A stretch of 64,000 nt of DNA, from contig JADKAZ010000001.1 of the NCBI GenBank assembly GCA_016719015.1, positions 434,001 through 498,000 on the forward strand, written 5' to 3'. The DNA is from Chitinophagaceae bacterium (GTDB lineage Bacteria; Bacteroidota; Bacteroidia; Chitinophagales; Chitinophagaceae). A program made the translations under genes and the position numbers. Within the stretch, counting starts at the first letter, position 1; each line of letters begins with the position of its first letter. Below, piece after piece: positions 1 to 9,093 of the stretch. The notes beneath the pieces were generated by a model. It searched no databases. It was not told where the DNA came from and saw only the letters and a list, made by a program, of their open reading frames with translations.

Positions 1-374
1 GCCGCAATTTCATCCACAAGTGCTTTGTTGCGGCGTTGCATTTTTTTCAGTCCCATTTCCAGCATGGCATCTTTAGCCATTTTGGAAGTGTATCGTTCAT
101 CTACTTTCTTAATTGGCATATCGGGAAAATTTTTTTGCATGTCTTTGATACATTTCTCCACCAGTGGTGTGGCATGAGTGCTGCTATCATCCCAATTGGT
201 GGGCCAGCCAATCAATATTAACTCAACTGGTTCTTTTAGAAAATAATTTTTCAAAAAAGGAATCAATTCTTTAGAATGTAAAGTTGTTAAACCCGTTGCA
301 ATAATTTGCAGTGGATCTGTAACGGCAAGGCCGGTTCTTTTGAGCCCAAAATCTATGGATAGTATTCTTGCCAA
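1..374 (-). CDS. ruvX: Holliday junction resolvase-like RuvX (YqgF), C-terminus cut by window edge
   Basis: Translating the minus strand from 374 gives ARILSIDFGLKRTGLAV, the N-terminal RNase H-like strand of YqgF/RuvX with its catalytic Asp. Further on come VDERYTSKMA (the conserved Glu) and NKALVDEIAA (the C-terminal Asp motif). The family processes the 5' end of pre-16S rRNA and may act on Holliday junctions; it is cytoplasmic. The reading frame has a TAA stop directly before a TTG at 374-372, so TTG is the only plausible start. About 124 codons are present, and the usual length is near 135-140, so only the last residues are missing. It begins 6 nt after the ubiA-like gene stops, so the two are probably co-transcribed. 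Confidence 0.88.
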   Translation of the reverse strand, partial: MARILSIDFGLKRTGLAVTDPLQIIATGLTTLHSKELIPFLKNYFLKEPVELILIGWPTNWDDSSTHATPLVEKCIKDMQKNFPDMPIKKVDERYTSKMAKDAMLEMGLKKMQRRNKALVDEIA

Positions 375-380
375 TTATGT

Positions 381-1322
381 TTAATTGATAAATAAATCTG
401 TAATAACAAAGATGGCGAAAACAACTGATGCAATACCATTGGCTGTCATAAAAGCAAGATTTACTTTCCGTAAGTCAGTTGGCTTTACAATTGAATGCTG
501 ATAGATCAACATGCCTATAAACACGGCAACACCTATCCAGTATATCCAGCCAAAATCTCCATAACGGCCGGCAATAAATACAGCCGAGGCACTTAATCCG
601 TGCAATAATTCTGATATGCGTAACGCTTTTGCCTTTCCTGCCCAGGCAGGTATAGAATATAACTGCTGCGATTTATCAAACTCTTCATCCTGCAATGCGT
701 AAATTATATCAAAGCCGCTGACCCAAAAGATAACAGCTAATGAAAAAAGAATAGGCAGTAAATCAAACTTACCTGTAACTGCTAAATATGCACCGATTGG
801 TGCTAATGATAAACCTAGTCCTAATATTAAATGACAAAGTGCTGTAAAACGTTTAGTATAACTATAACCCAGCACTACGGCCAAGGCGACTGGTGATAAA
901 TAAAAACATATCCGGTTGATAAAAAAAGTACAAACCACGAATAGCAAACTGCTGATTATTGTAAATATCAATGCATTTTTTTCTGATATAACTCCGGAAG
1001 GAATTTCTCTAATTGCTGTTCTTGGATTTCTTGCATCAAATTTTCTGTCGAGATAACGGTTGAAGGCCATTGCTGCACTACGGGCAAAGACCATACAGAG
1101 AATGACTAACGATAGTAGTATTCCAAAATCCCTCCATGCTTCAACTTCCGAATTAGCTTTGACTGTATCATCCCATCTAATTGTTTTGTTTAAATTCCAT
1201 TGTTCAACACCATACACAACTTCAGTTTTTAATGGCAGAAAAAAACCAATCAACGCAAAAGGCATTGCGAAAATGGTATGAGAGAATTTTATAAAAGAGA
1301 GATAACTTTTTACTTTCGACAT
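381..1322 (-). CDS. UbiA-family polyprenyltransferase (quinone biosynthesis)
   Basis: This is a 313-residue integral membrane prenyltransferase. It carries the two aspartate motifs that bind prenyl diphosphate through Mg2+: NRYLDRKFDARNP (residues about 88-100) and DIIYALQDEEFD (about 205-216), separated by hydrophobic helices. The family attaches a polyprenyl chain to an aromatic acid in menaquinone or ubiquinone synthesis. Bacteroidota do not make ubiquinone, so a menaquinone role (for example the MqnP step of the futalosine route) is my inference. A hydrophilic insert of about 35 residues (31-65) lies between the first two helices. The start at 1322 is supported by a promoter -7 box just upstream. 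ruvX follows 6 nt after its stop. Confidence 0.85.
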   Translation of the reverse strand: MSKVKSYLSFIKFSHTIFAMPFALIGFFLPLKTEVVYGVEQWNLNKTIRWDDTVKANSEVEAWRDFGILLSLVILCMVFARSAAMAFNRYLDRKFDARNPRTAIREIPSGVISEKNALIFTIISSLLFVVCTFFINRICFYLSPVALAVVLGYSYTKRFTALCHLILGLGLSLAPIGAYLAVTGKFDLLPILFSLAVIFWVSGFDIIYALQDEEFDKSQQLYSIPAWAGKAKALRISELLHGLSASAVFIAGRYGDFGWIYWIGVAVFIGMLIYQHSIVKPTDLRKVNLAFMTANGIASVVFAIFVITDLFIN

Positions 1323-1326
1323 ATTT

Positions 1327-1334
1327 CAAAATTA
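1327..1334 (-). promoter_or_regulatory. Bacteroidota -7 box TAATTTTG, 4 nt before the ubiA-like start codon
   Basis: On the minus strand the sequence is TAATTTTG, then AAAT, then ATG. It matches the TAnnTTTG consensus and is so close to the start that the transcript would be leaderless or nearly so. Confidence 0.6.
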
Positions 1335-1342
1335 AAATGAAT

Positions 1343-1900
1343 CTATGGCCTAAGTTCCCCTTTAGGGGACAGGGGCATTCTTTGCCTCACCAGCTCCCAT
1401 AACACTACTCCTGCTGCTGTTGCAATATTCAGCGAATGTTTCATTCCCAATTGAGGTATTTCAATACAACCATCAGATAAAGCAATAGTGGATTGCTCCA
1501 CACCGGATTTTTCATTTCCAAAAATGACCGCTATTTTTTCATCCGGTTCAAAACCGATAGCATTTAATTTAAAACTTCCTTCGGCTTGTTCCGCAGCATA
1601 CACATTATATCCTTGTATACGTAATTCATCAATCGCTTCTGCAGTGGTTGCAAAATGTTTCCATGCTACCGATTCTTCCGCACCCAATGCTGTTTTTTTT
1701 ATTTCTTTATGAGGTGGTTTCGACGTGTAGCCTACAATATAGATCGCCTCGATCAGAAAAGCATCGGAGGTGCGAAAGACACTGCCTACATTATAGGCAC
1801 TGCGAATATTTTCCAACACTACAATAACGGGAGTTTTCTCCGACTGTTTAAATTCTTCTACCGATTTCCGGCCCAGTTCCTCCATGCTCAATTTTCGCAT
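1343..1900 (-). CDS. SpoU/TrmH-family RNA 2'-O-methyltransferase
   Basis: The 185-residue protein has the three signature motifs of the SPOUT (SpoU) methylases: motif 1 NIRSAYNVGSVFRTSD (from residue 31), motif 2 VIFGNEKSGV and motif 3 IPQLGMKHSLNIATAAG. These build the trefoil-knot AdoMet site and the ribose methylation centre acting on tRNA or rRNA. The target base cannot be told from sequence. The last residues (MPLSPKGELRP) are low in conservation and are encoded by a small palindromic stretch around 1352-1373, so the C-terminus may have been extended by intergenic repeat DNA. A -7 box lies directly upstream. The gene ends 20 nt before the ubiA-like gene starts. Confidence 0.88.
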   Translation of the reverse strand: MRKLSMEELGRKSVEEFKQSEKTPVIVVLENIRSAYNVGSVFRTSDAFLIEAIYIVGYTSKPPHKEIKKTALGAEESVAWKHFATTAEAIDELRIQGYNVYAAEQAEGSFKLNAIGFEPDEKIAVIFGNEKSGVEQSTIALSDGCIEIPQLGMKHSLNIATAAGVVLWELVRQRMPLSPKGELRP

Positions 1901-1904
1901 GCTG

Positions 1905-1912
1905 CAAATATA
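1905..1912 (-). promoter_or_regulatory. -7 box TATATTTG, 4 nt before the trmH-family start codon
   Basis: Minus strand reads TATATTTG, CAGC, ATG. It matches TAnnTTTG, and the spacing again predicts a leaderless transcript. Confidence 0.6.
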
Positions 1913-1918
1913 GTTATG

Positions 1919-2010
1919 AGTTGTGAGCTACGAGTTACGAGCAGGTTCTGAAAGAATAATATTCGCTTCATTCTTCAGGATTTCCATCTCGCAACCCGTC
2001 ACCCACAACT
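1919..2010. repeat. Imperfect inverted repeat between the trmH-family and muiA-like genes
   Basis: The left arm (1919-1941) and right arm (1988-2010) are 23 nt each and complementary at about 17-18 positions. Inside lies a second, shorter pairing (CTGAA...TTCAG). Together they form a long hairpin of the type dispersed through intergenic DNA in Bacteroidota. Whether it is repeated elsewhere cannot be judged from this window. Confidence 0.5.
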
Positions 2011-2022
2011 TGCGACTTTATC

Positions 2023-3720
2023 TTACTTCAAATCCACAATCTTCTTATCCTTAGGATATTTTACACTGTATGTAAATCTAACTTTCTTACTCTCTCCCGG
2101 TTTCAGGTCTATTTTCCAGGTCAGCACACCGGTTTCCGGGTTTACCATAGCAGCACCATCCTCTTCCAACTTAACTTCTACTTCCTTAATTGTACTCAAG
2201 GGATACTGGTCTTTCAGCAACAAGTTTACGTCCGTCAGTTTGTTATTCTTTACAATGATCTCATAGGTAAAAATTTGTCTGCTTTCTTTTCCGCTTGTCT
2301 TGAGACTACTCAGTTCTTTTACTACTGACCGTTTTACTGCAATTCTTTTATCTCTTCCGAGGGATAGATTCAATGTGTCTGCAGTTGTGTTTGGATCGAT
2401 CACCGATTTTCCAATATAGGTATCGTCCATAATGATATTTGCATCGCCGGGTAATAAATCAAGATTTTGCCAATCGGCTACTTCTGCCAGCAGGTAAGCA
2501 TCTTTATCGATTCTTGGCACTGCATAGTTTTTCAGCACACAGGAAATTTCCTGATCTTTTATGGTGACACTGTGCAGTTGGCCATCACTTTCAATATCAT
2601 ACGGTAAATCAATTTCGAAATTGGTATTTAACTGCCCTTCGTTTAAGGTGGTGTATTGTTGTAAGGTACTCGGGTCAATGGTCTGATCTTTCAGTTTTTC
2701 CTGCTTGTAATCTCCATCTGTTCCGGACACTACTACTTCCGACAATGATCTATCGTCCCGGTAAGACTGAACTACATTTCTTGATGCATTTCCTTGTGCG
2801 GCTCTTCGTTGCAATTCCGTATAAATTCCCGGAACATACAATTGCAGGTACCAGGGTGTAAGTATTGGAGCGGCAACACCAAAATTCGGTGAGCCGGTGC
2901 TCAAGGTCAGTTTTGTTTTCTTCCAGTCAATTCCACTCGTTTGTGTAAGCGATGCTTTATAAACCAGCTTTACTTTGTTTGTTTTTGAGTTTACCCTCAC
3001 ATCATAAACAGCTGTCCATCCTGCCTGTGTGGTATAGTAAGAGAGATCAACCGGTATTTCGCCAGATCGTTTACACATCACCTGTAAAAAAACCTGTCCA
3101 TAAGGTTTTTGCTTATTGGGTGCAACGACAGACATAACCGCAATCCTTTTCCGGATATCAGCAATCTTTAAATTTTGGAGATTTATATTTTGCTTATGAT
3201 TGTAAATATTTGTTTTTGACTTCTCAATTTTCAGGTTATAATATTCGAGTAATTTCAGCACTTCTTCACTGGTGATTGTTTTATTACCACTTGTATTGAT
3301 TGTTGTTTCAATTAGTAAACCGGTTTTGGCTAGAATCTCCTGGTCAATCGCAACGAGGTTGTCAATCCGGGTGATTTCTTTTTGCAGTAATACGATACTG
3401 TCTTCCAGCCTTTCTACTTCCTTGGTTTTTATCACAGTTGGTATGGCCGGATAATAAACTTTATAATGTTGCGACAGTAATGCCACATCTTCCGGAACAC
3501 TAATCTGTAAACTATTAATATCGATACTGGTACTCAATTGACTGATGACGATGATTTTAGTGGTTGCATCAATTTTTACTTTAGACTCATGTGTCAGTTC
3601 GGCACCATAGCCGAAATATACAGTTGCATTTTTAATGGCTGCATCTACCCTTGCAGTGTCTTGAGCCTTCGATGAGGTACAAAAAAGTACTACCCCGGAA
3701 ATCAGGAGGATTTTTTTCAT
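2023..3720 (-). CDS. MuiA-like exported protein (DUF4140/DUF4139)
   Basis: This 565-residue protein starts with a signal peptide (MKKILLISGVVLFCTSSKAQ). An N-terminal DUF4140-like part follows, including the IKNATVYFGYGAELTHES strand region, then a coiled-coil stretch (about residues 105-190). The C-terminal DUF4139 beta-sandwich contains LSTGSPNFG, DLPYDIESDGQLH and TFTYEIIVKNNK-like segments. It resembles the mucoidy inhibitor A family, whose biochemical role is not established. The protein is probably periplasmic. It stands alone, divergent from mutS. The family assignment is firm; no function is claimed. Confidence 0.8.
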   Translation of the reverse strand: MKKILLISGVVLFCTSSKAQDTARVDAAIKNATVYFGYGAELTHESKVKIDATTKIIVISQLSTSIDINSLQISVPEDVALLSQHYKVYYPAIPTVIKTKEVERLEDSIVLLQKEITRIDNLVAIDQEILAKTGLLIETTINTSGNKTITSEEVLKLLEYYNLKIEKSKTNIYNHKQNINLQNLKIADIRKRIAVMSVVAPNKQKPYGQVFLQVMCKRSGEIPVDLSYYTTQAGWTAVYDVRVNSKTNKVKLVYKASLTQTSGIDWKKTKLTLSTGSPNFGVAAPILTPWYLQLYVPGIYTELQRRAAQGNASRNVVQSYRDDRSLSEVVVSGTDGDYKQEKLKDQTIDPSTLQQYTTLNEGQLNTNFEIDLPYDIESDGQLHSVTIKDQEISCVLKNYAVPRIDKDAYLLAEVADWQNLDLLPGDANIIMDDTYIGKSVIDPNTTADTLNLSLGRDKRIAVKRSVVKELSSLKTSGKESRQIFTYEIIVKNNKLTDVNLLLKDQYPLSTIKEVEVKLEEDGAAMVNPETGVLTWKIDLKPGESKKVRFTYSVKYPKDKKIVDLK

Positions 3721-3782
3721 GGCGATTATATTTTTCTAACTGATGCAGTAAGAAAAGGAGTTACATAAACACTTCACTTCCT

Positions 3783-3790
3783 TATTTTTG
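3783..3790 (+). promoter_or_regulatory. -7 box TATTTTTG, 6 nt before the mutS ATG
   Basis: TATTTTTG is followed by TCTTCC and ATG at 3797. This placement argues for ATG 3797 over the in-frame TTG at 3788, because the TTG lies inside the promoter box. Confidence 0.6.
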
Positions 3791-3796
3791 TCTTCC

Positions 3797-6427
3797 ATGT
3801 CAAAAACAGCTTCTTCCGATACACCAATGATGCAACAGCACCGGGCTATCAAGCAGAAATACCCGGATGCTATATTGCTTTTCCGGGTGGGTGATTTTTA
3901 TGAAACCTTCGGGCAGGATGCTGTTGTAGCCTCACAGGTGTTGGGCATTACACTTACAAAAAGAAATAACGGAGCCGCTTCCTCATCCGAATTAGCCGGG
4001 TTTCCGCATCATGCATTGGATACGTATTTACATAAACTGGTAAGGGCTGGCCACCGTGTCGCCATCTGCGACCAATTGGAAGACCCCAAACAAGCCAAAG
4101 GCATTGTAAAAAGAGGCGTTACTGATATGGTAACACCGGGTACCACTGTAAATGACAAATTACTCGAGCACCATAGTAATAATTTTTTAGCAGCCATTCA
4201 TTTTGCAGATACTTCTACCAATGTTCAGTACGAGCAATACGGCCTGGCCTTTCTCGATATTTCTACCGGCGAATTTTTTATTGCCGAGGGTGACAGGGAA
4301 TATGCCGATAAACTTTTACAGAGTTTCAAACCAGCGGAGGTTGTTTTTCAACGTCACCAGCAAAAAAAATTCAAAGAATACTTCAACAGTAAAATTTACA
4401 CCTACACATTAGACGAATGGATCTTTGATCATGTGTATGCAGAAGATATTTTGCTGAAACATTTTCAAACTCATTCTTTAAAAGGTTTTGGTGTTGATGA
4501 ATTAAAAAACGGGATAATTGCGGCAGGAGCTATCATTCATTATTTAAAAGACACAGAGCACCCCAACCTGCAGCATATTACCTCATTGCAACGGATGGAT
4601 CGGGATGATTTTCTATGGATGGACCGCTTTACCATCCGTAACCTTGAATTAATTTATGGCAACTCAGAAGGTAATCATACCTTATTAAGTGTATTGGATA
4701 ATACGGTTTCTCCTATGGGAGCAAGACTATTGAAACGTTGGATTGTATTTCCACTTAAAGATATCCATAAAATAAACGAACGACTAGATACGGTTGAATT
4801 CCTGATAAAAGAAACTGATTTACGAAATAAAATCAGTCAACATCTCAAACAATGTGGTGATATTGAGCGGTTGGTTTCGAAAATACCTATGAAAAAAATC
4901 AACCCAAGAGAAGTGTTGCAACTGGCAAGAGGGTTGAAACAGGTGGAGGCCATAAAACAGCTTTGTTTATCATCTTCCAATGAATATTTAAAACGATTAG
5001 GTGATGCACTGAACCCTTGTCCTTATATCGCAGATAAAATATTTAAAGAAATTGTTGATAACCCGCCTGCATTAGCGGCCAAGGGTGGTATGATGAACAG
5101 CCATGTCAGCAGCGAACTTGATGAATTACGTAAGATATCTCATAGCGGCAAAGAATACCTGGCACAACTTCAGCAGAAAGAAGCAGAACGCACCAGCATC
5201 GGTTCCCTGAAAATTGGTTTTAATAATGTATTTGGCTATTACCTGGAAGTGACCAATTCTCAGAAAAATAAAGTACCTGCGGAGTGGATGCGGAAACAGA
5301 CCCTGACCAATGCTGAACGCTATATTACCCCGGAATTAAAAGAGTACGAAGAAAAAATAACCGGTGCAGAAGAAAAAATATTAAAGATTGAACTGGAATT
5401 ATTTGAAGCATTATTAAATGAACTGTCAGATTATTTAGCCCCTGTCCAAACCAATGGCAATTTATTAGCCATACAAGATTGCCTATGTTGTTTTGCTTAC
5501 AATGCCATTCAATACCAGTATAAAAAACCCCAACTGCATACCGGAAATGAATTGATAATTAAAGAAGGCCGGCATCCTGTAATTGAACGTAATCTGCCCG
5601 TTGGAGAAAGCTATATCAGCAATGACCTGGAATTAAACAAAATTGATCAACAACTTATCATTCTTACCGGGCCCAACATGAGTGGTAAATCTGCATTGTT
5701 ACGGCAAACAGCACTCATTACACTGATGGCGCATTTTGGGAGTTTTGTACCATCATCAGCTGCAAAAATTTCGCTGACAGATAAAATCTTTACAAGAGTT
5801 GGCGCATCCGATAATTTATCCGGCGGTGAGTCGACCTTTATGGTTGAAATGAATGAAACTGCGAGTATCATTAATAACATCACTGACAGAAGTTTGATAT
5901 TGTTAGATGAAATTGGAAGGGGCACTTCCACCTACGATGGCATTTCAATTGCCTGGAGTATAGCAGAACATTTGCACAATTCACCACATCAACCAAAAAC
6001 ATTATTCGCCACTCACTATCATGAATTGAATGAACTGCAAGAAAAATTTCCAAGGGCTAAAAATTTTCATGTCACCAATAAAGAAGTGGGCAATAAAATT
6101 ATTTTTTTACGAAAATTAGCCCGGGGTGGCAGTACACACAGTTTTGGAATTCATGTGGCAAAAATGGCGGGTATGCCCCCCTCATTAATTAACCGGGCCA
6201 ATGAAATACTGAAACACCTGGAAAGTATTCATGAAAACGGTAAGGCAGATAGCATGACTGATAAAATGAAAGAAATTACCAGTCCCAAAATGCAACTATC
6301 CATCTTTGATGCCCATACTGAAACGTTTGATGAAATAAGAAAATTACTGGAAGGATTTGACATTAACAGGCTAACCCCCGTAGAAGCCCTGTTGAAGTTG
6401 CAGGAAATTAAAAACAAGCTGAAATAA
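3797..6427 (+). CDS. mutS: DNA mismatch repair protein MutS
   Basis: MutS recognises mispaired and looped bases and recruits MutL. The 876-residue product has the mismatch-binding domain with the Phe-x-Glu wedge (FYETF near residue 37), connector, lever and clamp domains. Its ABC-type ATPase has Walker A GPNMSGKS (about 625-632), the signature region DNLSGGESTFMVEM, Walker B LILLDEIGRGTSTYDG (about 700-715) and the H-loop FATHYHEL. The C-terminal tail carries the usual helix-turn-helix dimerisation segment. Length is normal. I chose ATG at 3797; an upstream TTG at 3788 would add three residues but overlaps the -7 box. Confidence 0.97.
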   Translation: MSKTASSDTPMMQQHRAIKQKYPDAILLFRVGDFYETFGQDAVVASQVLGITLTKRNNGAASSSELAGFPHHALDTYLHKLVRAGHRVAICDQLEDPKQAKGIVKRGVTDMVTPGTTVNDKLLEHHSNNFLAAIHFADTSTNVQYEQYGLAFLDISTGEFFIAEGDREYADKLLQSFKPAEVVFQRHQQKKFKEYFNSKIYTYTLDEWIFDHVYAEDILLKHFQTHSLKGFGVDELKNGIIAAGAIIHYLKDTEHPNLQHITSLQRMDRDDFLWMDRFTIRNLELIYGNSEGNHTLLSVLDNTVSPMGARLLKRWIVFPLKDIHKINERLDTVEFLIKETDLRNKISQHLKQCGDIERLVSKIPMKKINPREVLQLARGLKQVEAIKQLCLSSSNEYLKRLGDALNPCPYIADKIFKEIVDNPPALAAKGGMMNSHVSSELDELRKISHSGKEYLAQLQQKEAERTSIGSLKIGFNNVFGYYLEVTNSQKNKVPAEWMRKQTLTNAERYITPELKEYEEKITGAEEKILKIELELFEALLNELSDYLAPVQTNGNLLAIQDCLCCFAYNAIQYQYKKPQLHTGNELIIKEGRHPVIERNLPVGESYISNDLELNKIDQQLIILTGPNMSGKSALLRQTALITLMAHFGSFVPSSAAKISLTDKIFTRVGASDNLSGGESTFMVEMNETASIINNITDRSLILLDEIGRGTSTYDGISIAWSIAEHLHNSPHQPKTLFATHYHELNELQEKFPRAKNFHVTNKEVGNKIIFLRKLARGGSTHSFGIHVAKMAGMPPSLINRANEILKHLESIHENGKADSMTDKMKEITSPKMQLSIFDAHTETFDEIRKLLEGFDINRLTPVEALLKLQEIKNKLK

Positions 6428-6513
6428 ACAGTTTACCAACAGGCTATTATCATTTTTTTGAAAAGTATTGGTATTAGGAAAAACTTCTTATTTTTACCTT
6501 AAATCCCGCAATC

Positions 6514-7011
6514 ATGAAATTGATCAAACTAACTGCTTTAACCTCCTTACTATTTGCTCTTGTCTTGGGTATTACTTCCTGCGAAAAAAACGCTGAGAAG
6601 AAAAAGACCACTGATTACGAGAAAAAAGATATCGTTATGAGCGGTGCTCAGGAAACTCCGGCTACGCCGACAACTGCACTTGGCACCATGGATGTCTTTT
6701 ACACTAAAGAAACCCGTATTTTAACTTACACGGTCAGATGGTCCGGATTGACAGGTTCCGTAGCGGCAATGCATATCCATGGGCTGGCACCAACCGGTTT
6801 CCTGGCCCCTGTAGTACAAACATTTACCACCTCTGCCATAGTAAGATGCCCTACAATCAGCAATACTACCTGTGGTACTTATACCGGAACATTATTGGCG
6901 GATGGCGTTGTAGTAAAAGAAGACGACCTGCTTAATGGTGTTTACTATATAAATATTCACACCGCTGCTTATCCTAATGGCGAAATAAGAGGCCAGATAA
7001 GATTTCAATAA
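6514..7011 (+). CDS. CHRD-domain lipoprotein
   Basis: The 165-residue product begins with a lipoprotein signal peptide ending in the lipobox ITSC (Cys near residue 23), so it is probably anchored in the outer or inner membrane. The rest is one CHRD domain, a fold first described in chordin. It is recognisable by MSGAQETPATPTTALG, the MHIHGLAPTGFL segment and the closing NIHTAAYPNGEIRGQI. CHRD proteins are common in Bacteroidota, but their biochemical role is unclear. A strong terminator follows, and the gene appears monocistronic. Confidence 0.85.
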   Translation: MKLIKLTALTSLLFALVLGITSCEKNAEKKKTTDYEKKDIVMSGAQETPATPTTALGTMDVFYTKETRILTYTVRWSGLTGSVAAMHIHGLAPTGFLAPVVQTFTTSAIVRCPTISNTTCGTYTGTLLADGVVVKEDDLLNGVYYINIHTAAYPNGEIRGQIRFQ

Positions 7012-7029
7012 GACATTATGAATCAAGAG

Positions 7030-7060
7030 AACCGTTCCGCTAAAAGCAGGACGGTTTTTT
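7030..7060 (+). terminator. Rho-independent terminator after the CHRD lipoprotein gene
   Basis: The stem AACCGT...ACGGTT has an AAAA loop region and is followed by T6. It reaches the last bases of the convergent SET-domain gene. Confidence 0.75.
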
Positions 7061-7442
7061 ATTTTGTTTCAAACCATACTGGTTTATTATCGTTCCAGTC
7101 ACCATTATAGTTAATAAATAATTCCTCCCCGGCCTTAATAGCCCTGACTGTCTTAATACTTATTTGCCCGGTTGCAAAATCCATTTCATACTCACAATTG
7201 CTTTCGTAAGAATGATTATAAACTGGTACATAGCCTAAAGCCATGCAGCATTTTTCTCTTTCGTCACCCCACTCAAAAATATAGTCATGCAGAAGGGTTT
7301 GGTCCAGTAGTTTTCGTTCTTCCGCATCCATAATTATTACAGGTGAGAGTTCTATTACTGTATTAGCAGGAATTTCTTCACTGGTAAACACACCCCTGCC
7401 CATTGTATCAGTAATTGCAATAAATAGAAAAGGGAGCATCAT
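7059..7442 (-). CDS. SET-domain protein (putative lysine methyltransferase)
   Basis: The product has about 127 residues from the start I chose (ATG at 7442, or the adjacent ATG at 7439). Conserved SET segments are GRGVFTSEEIPANTVIE (the GxG strand), YVPVYNHSYESNCEY (the NHS pseudoknot motif) and IKAGEELFINYNG with the catalytic Tyr. Such small bacterial SET proteins transfer methyl from AdoMet to lysines; the substrate is unknown. The open frame extends upstream to 7622, but that part is unlike SET proteins and would overlap the divergent mgtE start at 7555, so I reject the longer form. Confidence 0.75.
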   Translation of the reverse strand: MMLPFLFIAITDTMGRGVFTSEEIPANTVIELSPVIIMDAEERKLLDQTLLHDYIFEWGDEREKCCMALGYVPVYNHSYESNCEYEMDFATGQISIKTVRAIKAGEELFINYNGDWNDNKPVWFETK

Positions 7443-7542
7443 AATAAAAGACAATTTACGAAGGAAGGATTGTATAGAAAACACAGTAAATGTTTTAGAA
7501 TAGTCTTCATGGTTGCCGGTAGGCCGGTTACTTCTTACTTCG

Positions 7543-7550
7543 TACTTTTG
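7543..7550 (+). promoter_or_regulatory. -7 box TACTTTTG, 4 nt before the mgtE ATG
   Basis: TACTTTTG, AAAT, ATG (7555): the same spacer AAAT as in front of the ubiA-like gene. It matches TAnnTTTG. Confidence 0.6.
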
Positions 7551-7554
7551 AAAT

Positions 7555-8943
7555 ATGTCGTTGGAACTGGAACAGCAAACACTACAGGAACAATTTGAAA
7601 CCATAATCAAGACTGAAGACAAACTTCAGATCAGGGAATTTTTAGATGACCAGAACATCAGCGACGTAGCAGAACTGGTATATGAATTTCCTGAATACGA
7701 TAGCCAGATTATTGCTGGTATGTCAGTAAACCGGGCAGCCAGTGTATTTAAAATATTAGACCTGCCTACTCAGAAAACAATCATCCGTGAGTTGCCACCA
7801 AATACAACAGCGTCACTGTTAAATGAACTACCTGCAGATGACCGTACGGATTTCCTCGAAGAATTACCCAGCAATGTGGTTAGGGAATTGATAAAATTAC
7901 TGGACCCCAACGAAAGAAAAGTAACCTTATCGTTATTAGGTTATCCGGAGAATAGTATTGGCCGGTTGATGACGCCGGATTATGTATATATATATCCATG
8001 GAATACTATTGAAGAAGTGTTTAGTACCATCCGCAAATATGGAAAAGACAGTGAAACCATCAACGTTATATACGTTATAAATGAGAAAGGAGAATTGCTC
8101 GATGATATCCGTATCCGGGATTTTATTCTCAATCCTCCTGATAAAAAAGTAGCGGACATGATGGATGACCGTTTTATTGCTTTGCATCCGGAAGACGATC
8201 AGGAGATGGCCAGTGAAGTTTTTAAAATGAATAACCGGGTGGCCCTGCCAGTAGTAAGTAAAAGTAATAAGTTGTTGGGCATCATTACAATCGATGATAT
8301 CCTATGGGTAGCAGGAGAAGAGTTTAGCGAAGACATGCAAAAAATGGGAGGTACGGCAGCTTTGGATGAACCTTATTTAGATGTTCCGCTTTTCAAATTG
8401 TATAAAAAAAGGATAATCTGGCTTATCATTTTATTTGTTGGAGAGACGCTGACCATTGCTGCCATGTCAGGCTTTCAAAAAACACTGGAACAAGTACTGG
8501 TGTTATCTACGTTTATCCCCTTAATTATTTCGAGTGGTGGCAATAGTGGTTCGCAGGCAGCTACACTGATTATTCAAGCTATGGCCCTGGGAGAAATAAC
8601 GGTACTTGACTGGTGGCGTATCGCCAAAAGAGAAATCAAATCAGGATTTTTCATGGGGATTACTTTAGGCATTCTTGGCTTTTTTATTGTATTTGGGGGT
8701 TATCATTTTTTTGGATTATTCGGAGAGCATTTTATACGGATTGGCTTTGCCATAGGTATAGCCATTATTGGTGTAGTGTTATGGGGTACAATGATGGGGT
8801 CAATGCTTCCTTTGTTACTTAAAAAACTTGGTGCGGACCCGGCTACTTCATCTACTCCCTTCATTGCAACGTTGGTTGATGTAACCGGACTACTTATTTA
8901 TTTTGGGACCGCTTTTTTGCTGTTAAAAGGTGTATTACTTTAA
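7555..8943 (+). CDS. mgtE: MgtE-type magnesium transporter
   Basis: The 462-residue inner-membrane Mg2+ channel has the expected order of parts. First comes a cytoplasmic N domain of helical repeats (LNELPADDRTDFLEELP, about 87-103). Next is a CBS-domain pair (about 140-260; MTPDYVYIYPWNTIEEV and VVSKSNKLLGIITIDDIL) that senses Mg2+. Last is a five-helix transmembrane domain (about 285-462) with the conserved ISSGGNSGSQAATLIIQ pore motif and GADPATSSTPFIATLVD. Length and architecture are normal. It is preceded by a promoter box and lies divergent to the SET-domain gene. Confidence 0.95.
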   Translation: MSLELEQQTLQEQFETIIKTEDKLQIREFLDDQNISDVAELVYEFPEYDSQIIAGMSVNRAASVFKILDLPTQKTIIRELPPNTTASLLNELPADDRTDFLEELPSNVVRELIKLLDPNERKVTLSLLGYPENSIGRLMTPDYVYIYPWNTIEEVFSTIRKYGKDSETINVIYVINEKGELLDDIRIRDFILNPPDKKVADMMDDRFIALHPEDDQEMASEVFKMNNRVALPVVSKSNKLLGIITIDDILWVAGEEFSEDMQKMGGTAALDEPYLDVPLFKLYKKRIIWLIILFVGETLTIAAMSGFQKTLEQVLVLSTFIPLIISSGGNSGSQAATLIIQAMALGEITVLDWWRIAKREIKSGFFMGITLGILGFFIVFGGYHFFGLFGEHFIRIGFAIGIAIIGVVLWGTMMGSMLPLLLKKLGADPATSSTPFIATLVDVTGLLIYFGTAFLLLKGVLL

Positions 8944-9036
8944 ACAGTTAGCCCAATTTATGCCTGTTTGGACTTTTAGTTTTTTTCTGATTTCCTAAAT
9001 TGCAACCCATCAACCGTTTGCATGTTTTGAAATCGA

Positions 9037-9044
9037 TACCTTTG
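9037..9044 (+). promoter_or_regulatory. Candidate -7 box TACCTTTG for glmS
   Basis: It matches TAnnTTTG, about 49 nt before the glmS start, with TTTG at 9017-9020 as a possible -33 element. The spacing is a little short. Confidence 0.5.
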
Positions 9045-9093
9045 CCGCAGCCTTAGCCTTTTTCAGCTAATGGCAATTTAAAATATAAAATCA

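Noticed and set aside
1060..1281. Plus-strand open frame inside the ubiA-like gene (and many similar ones)
   Set aside because: It lies fully inside a recognised gene on the opposite strand, has no homology-like motifs or start context, and is treated as a shadow.
7443..7622. N-terminal extension of the SET-domain gene
   Set aside because: It overlaps the divergent mgtE start and promoter, has no SET homology, and is rich in Cys and Ser, as expected of a shadow frame.
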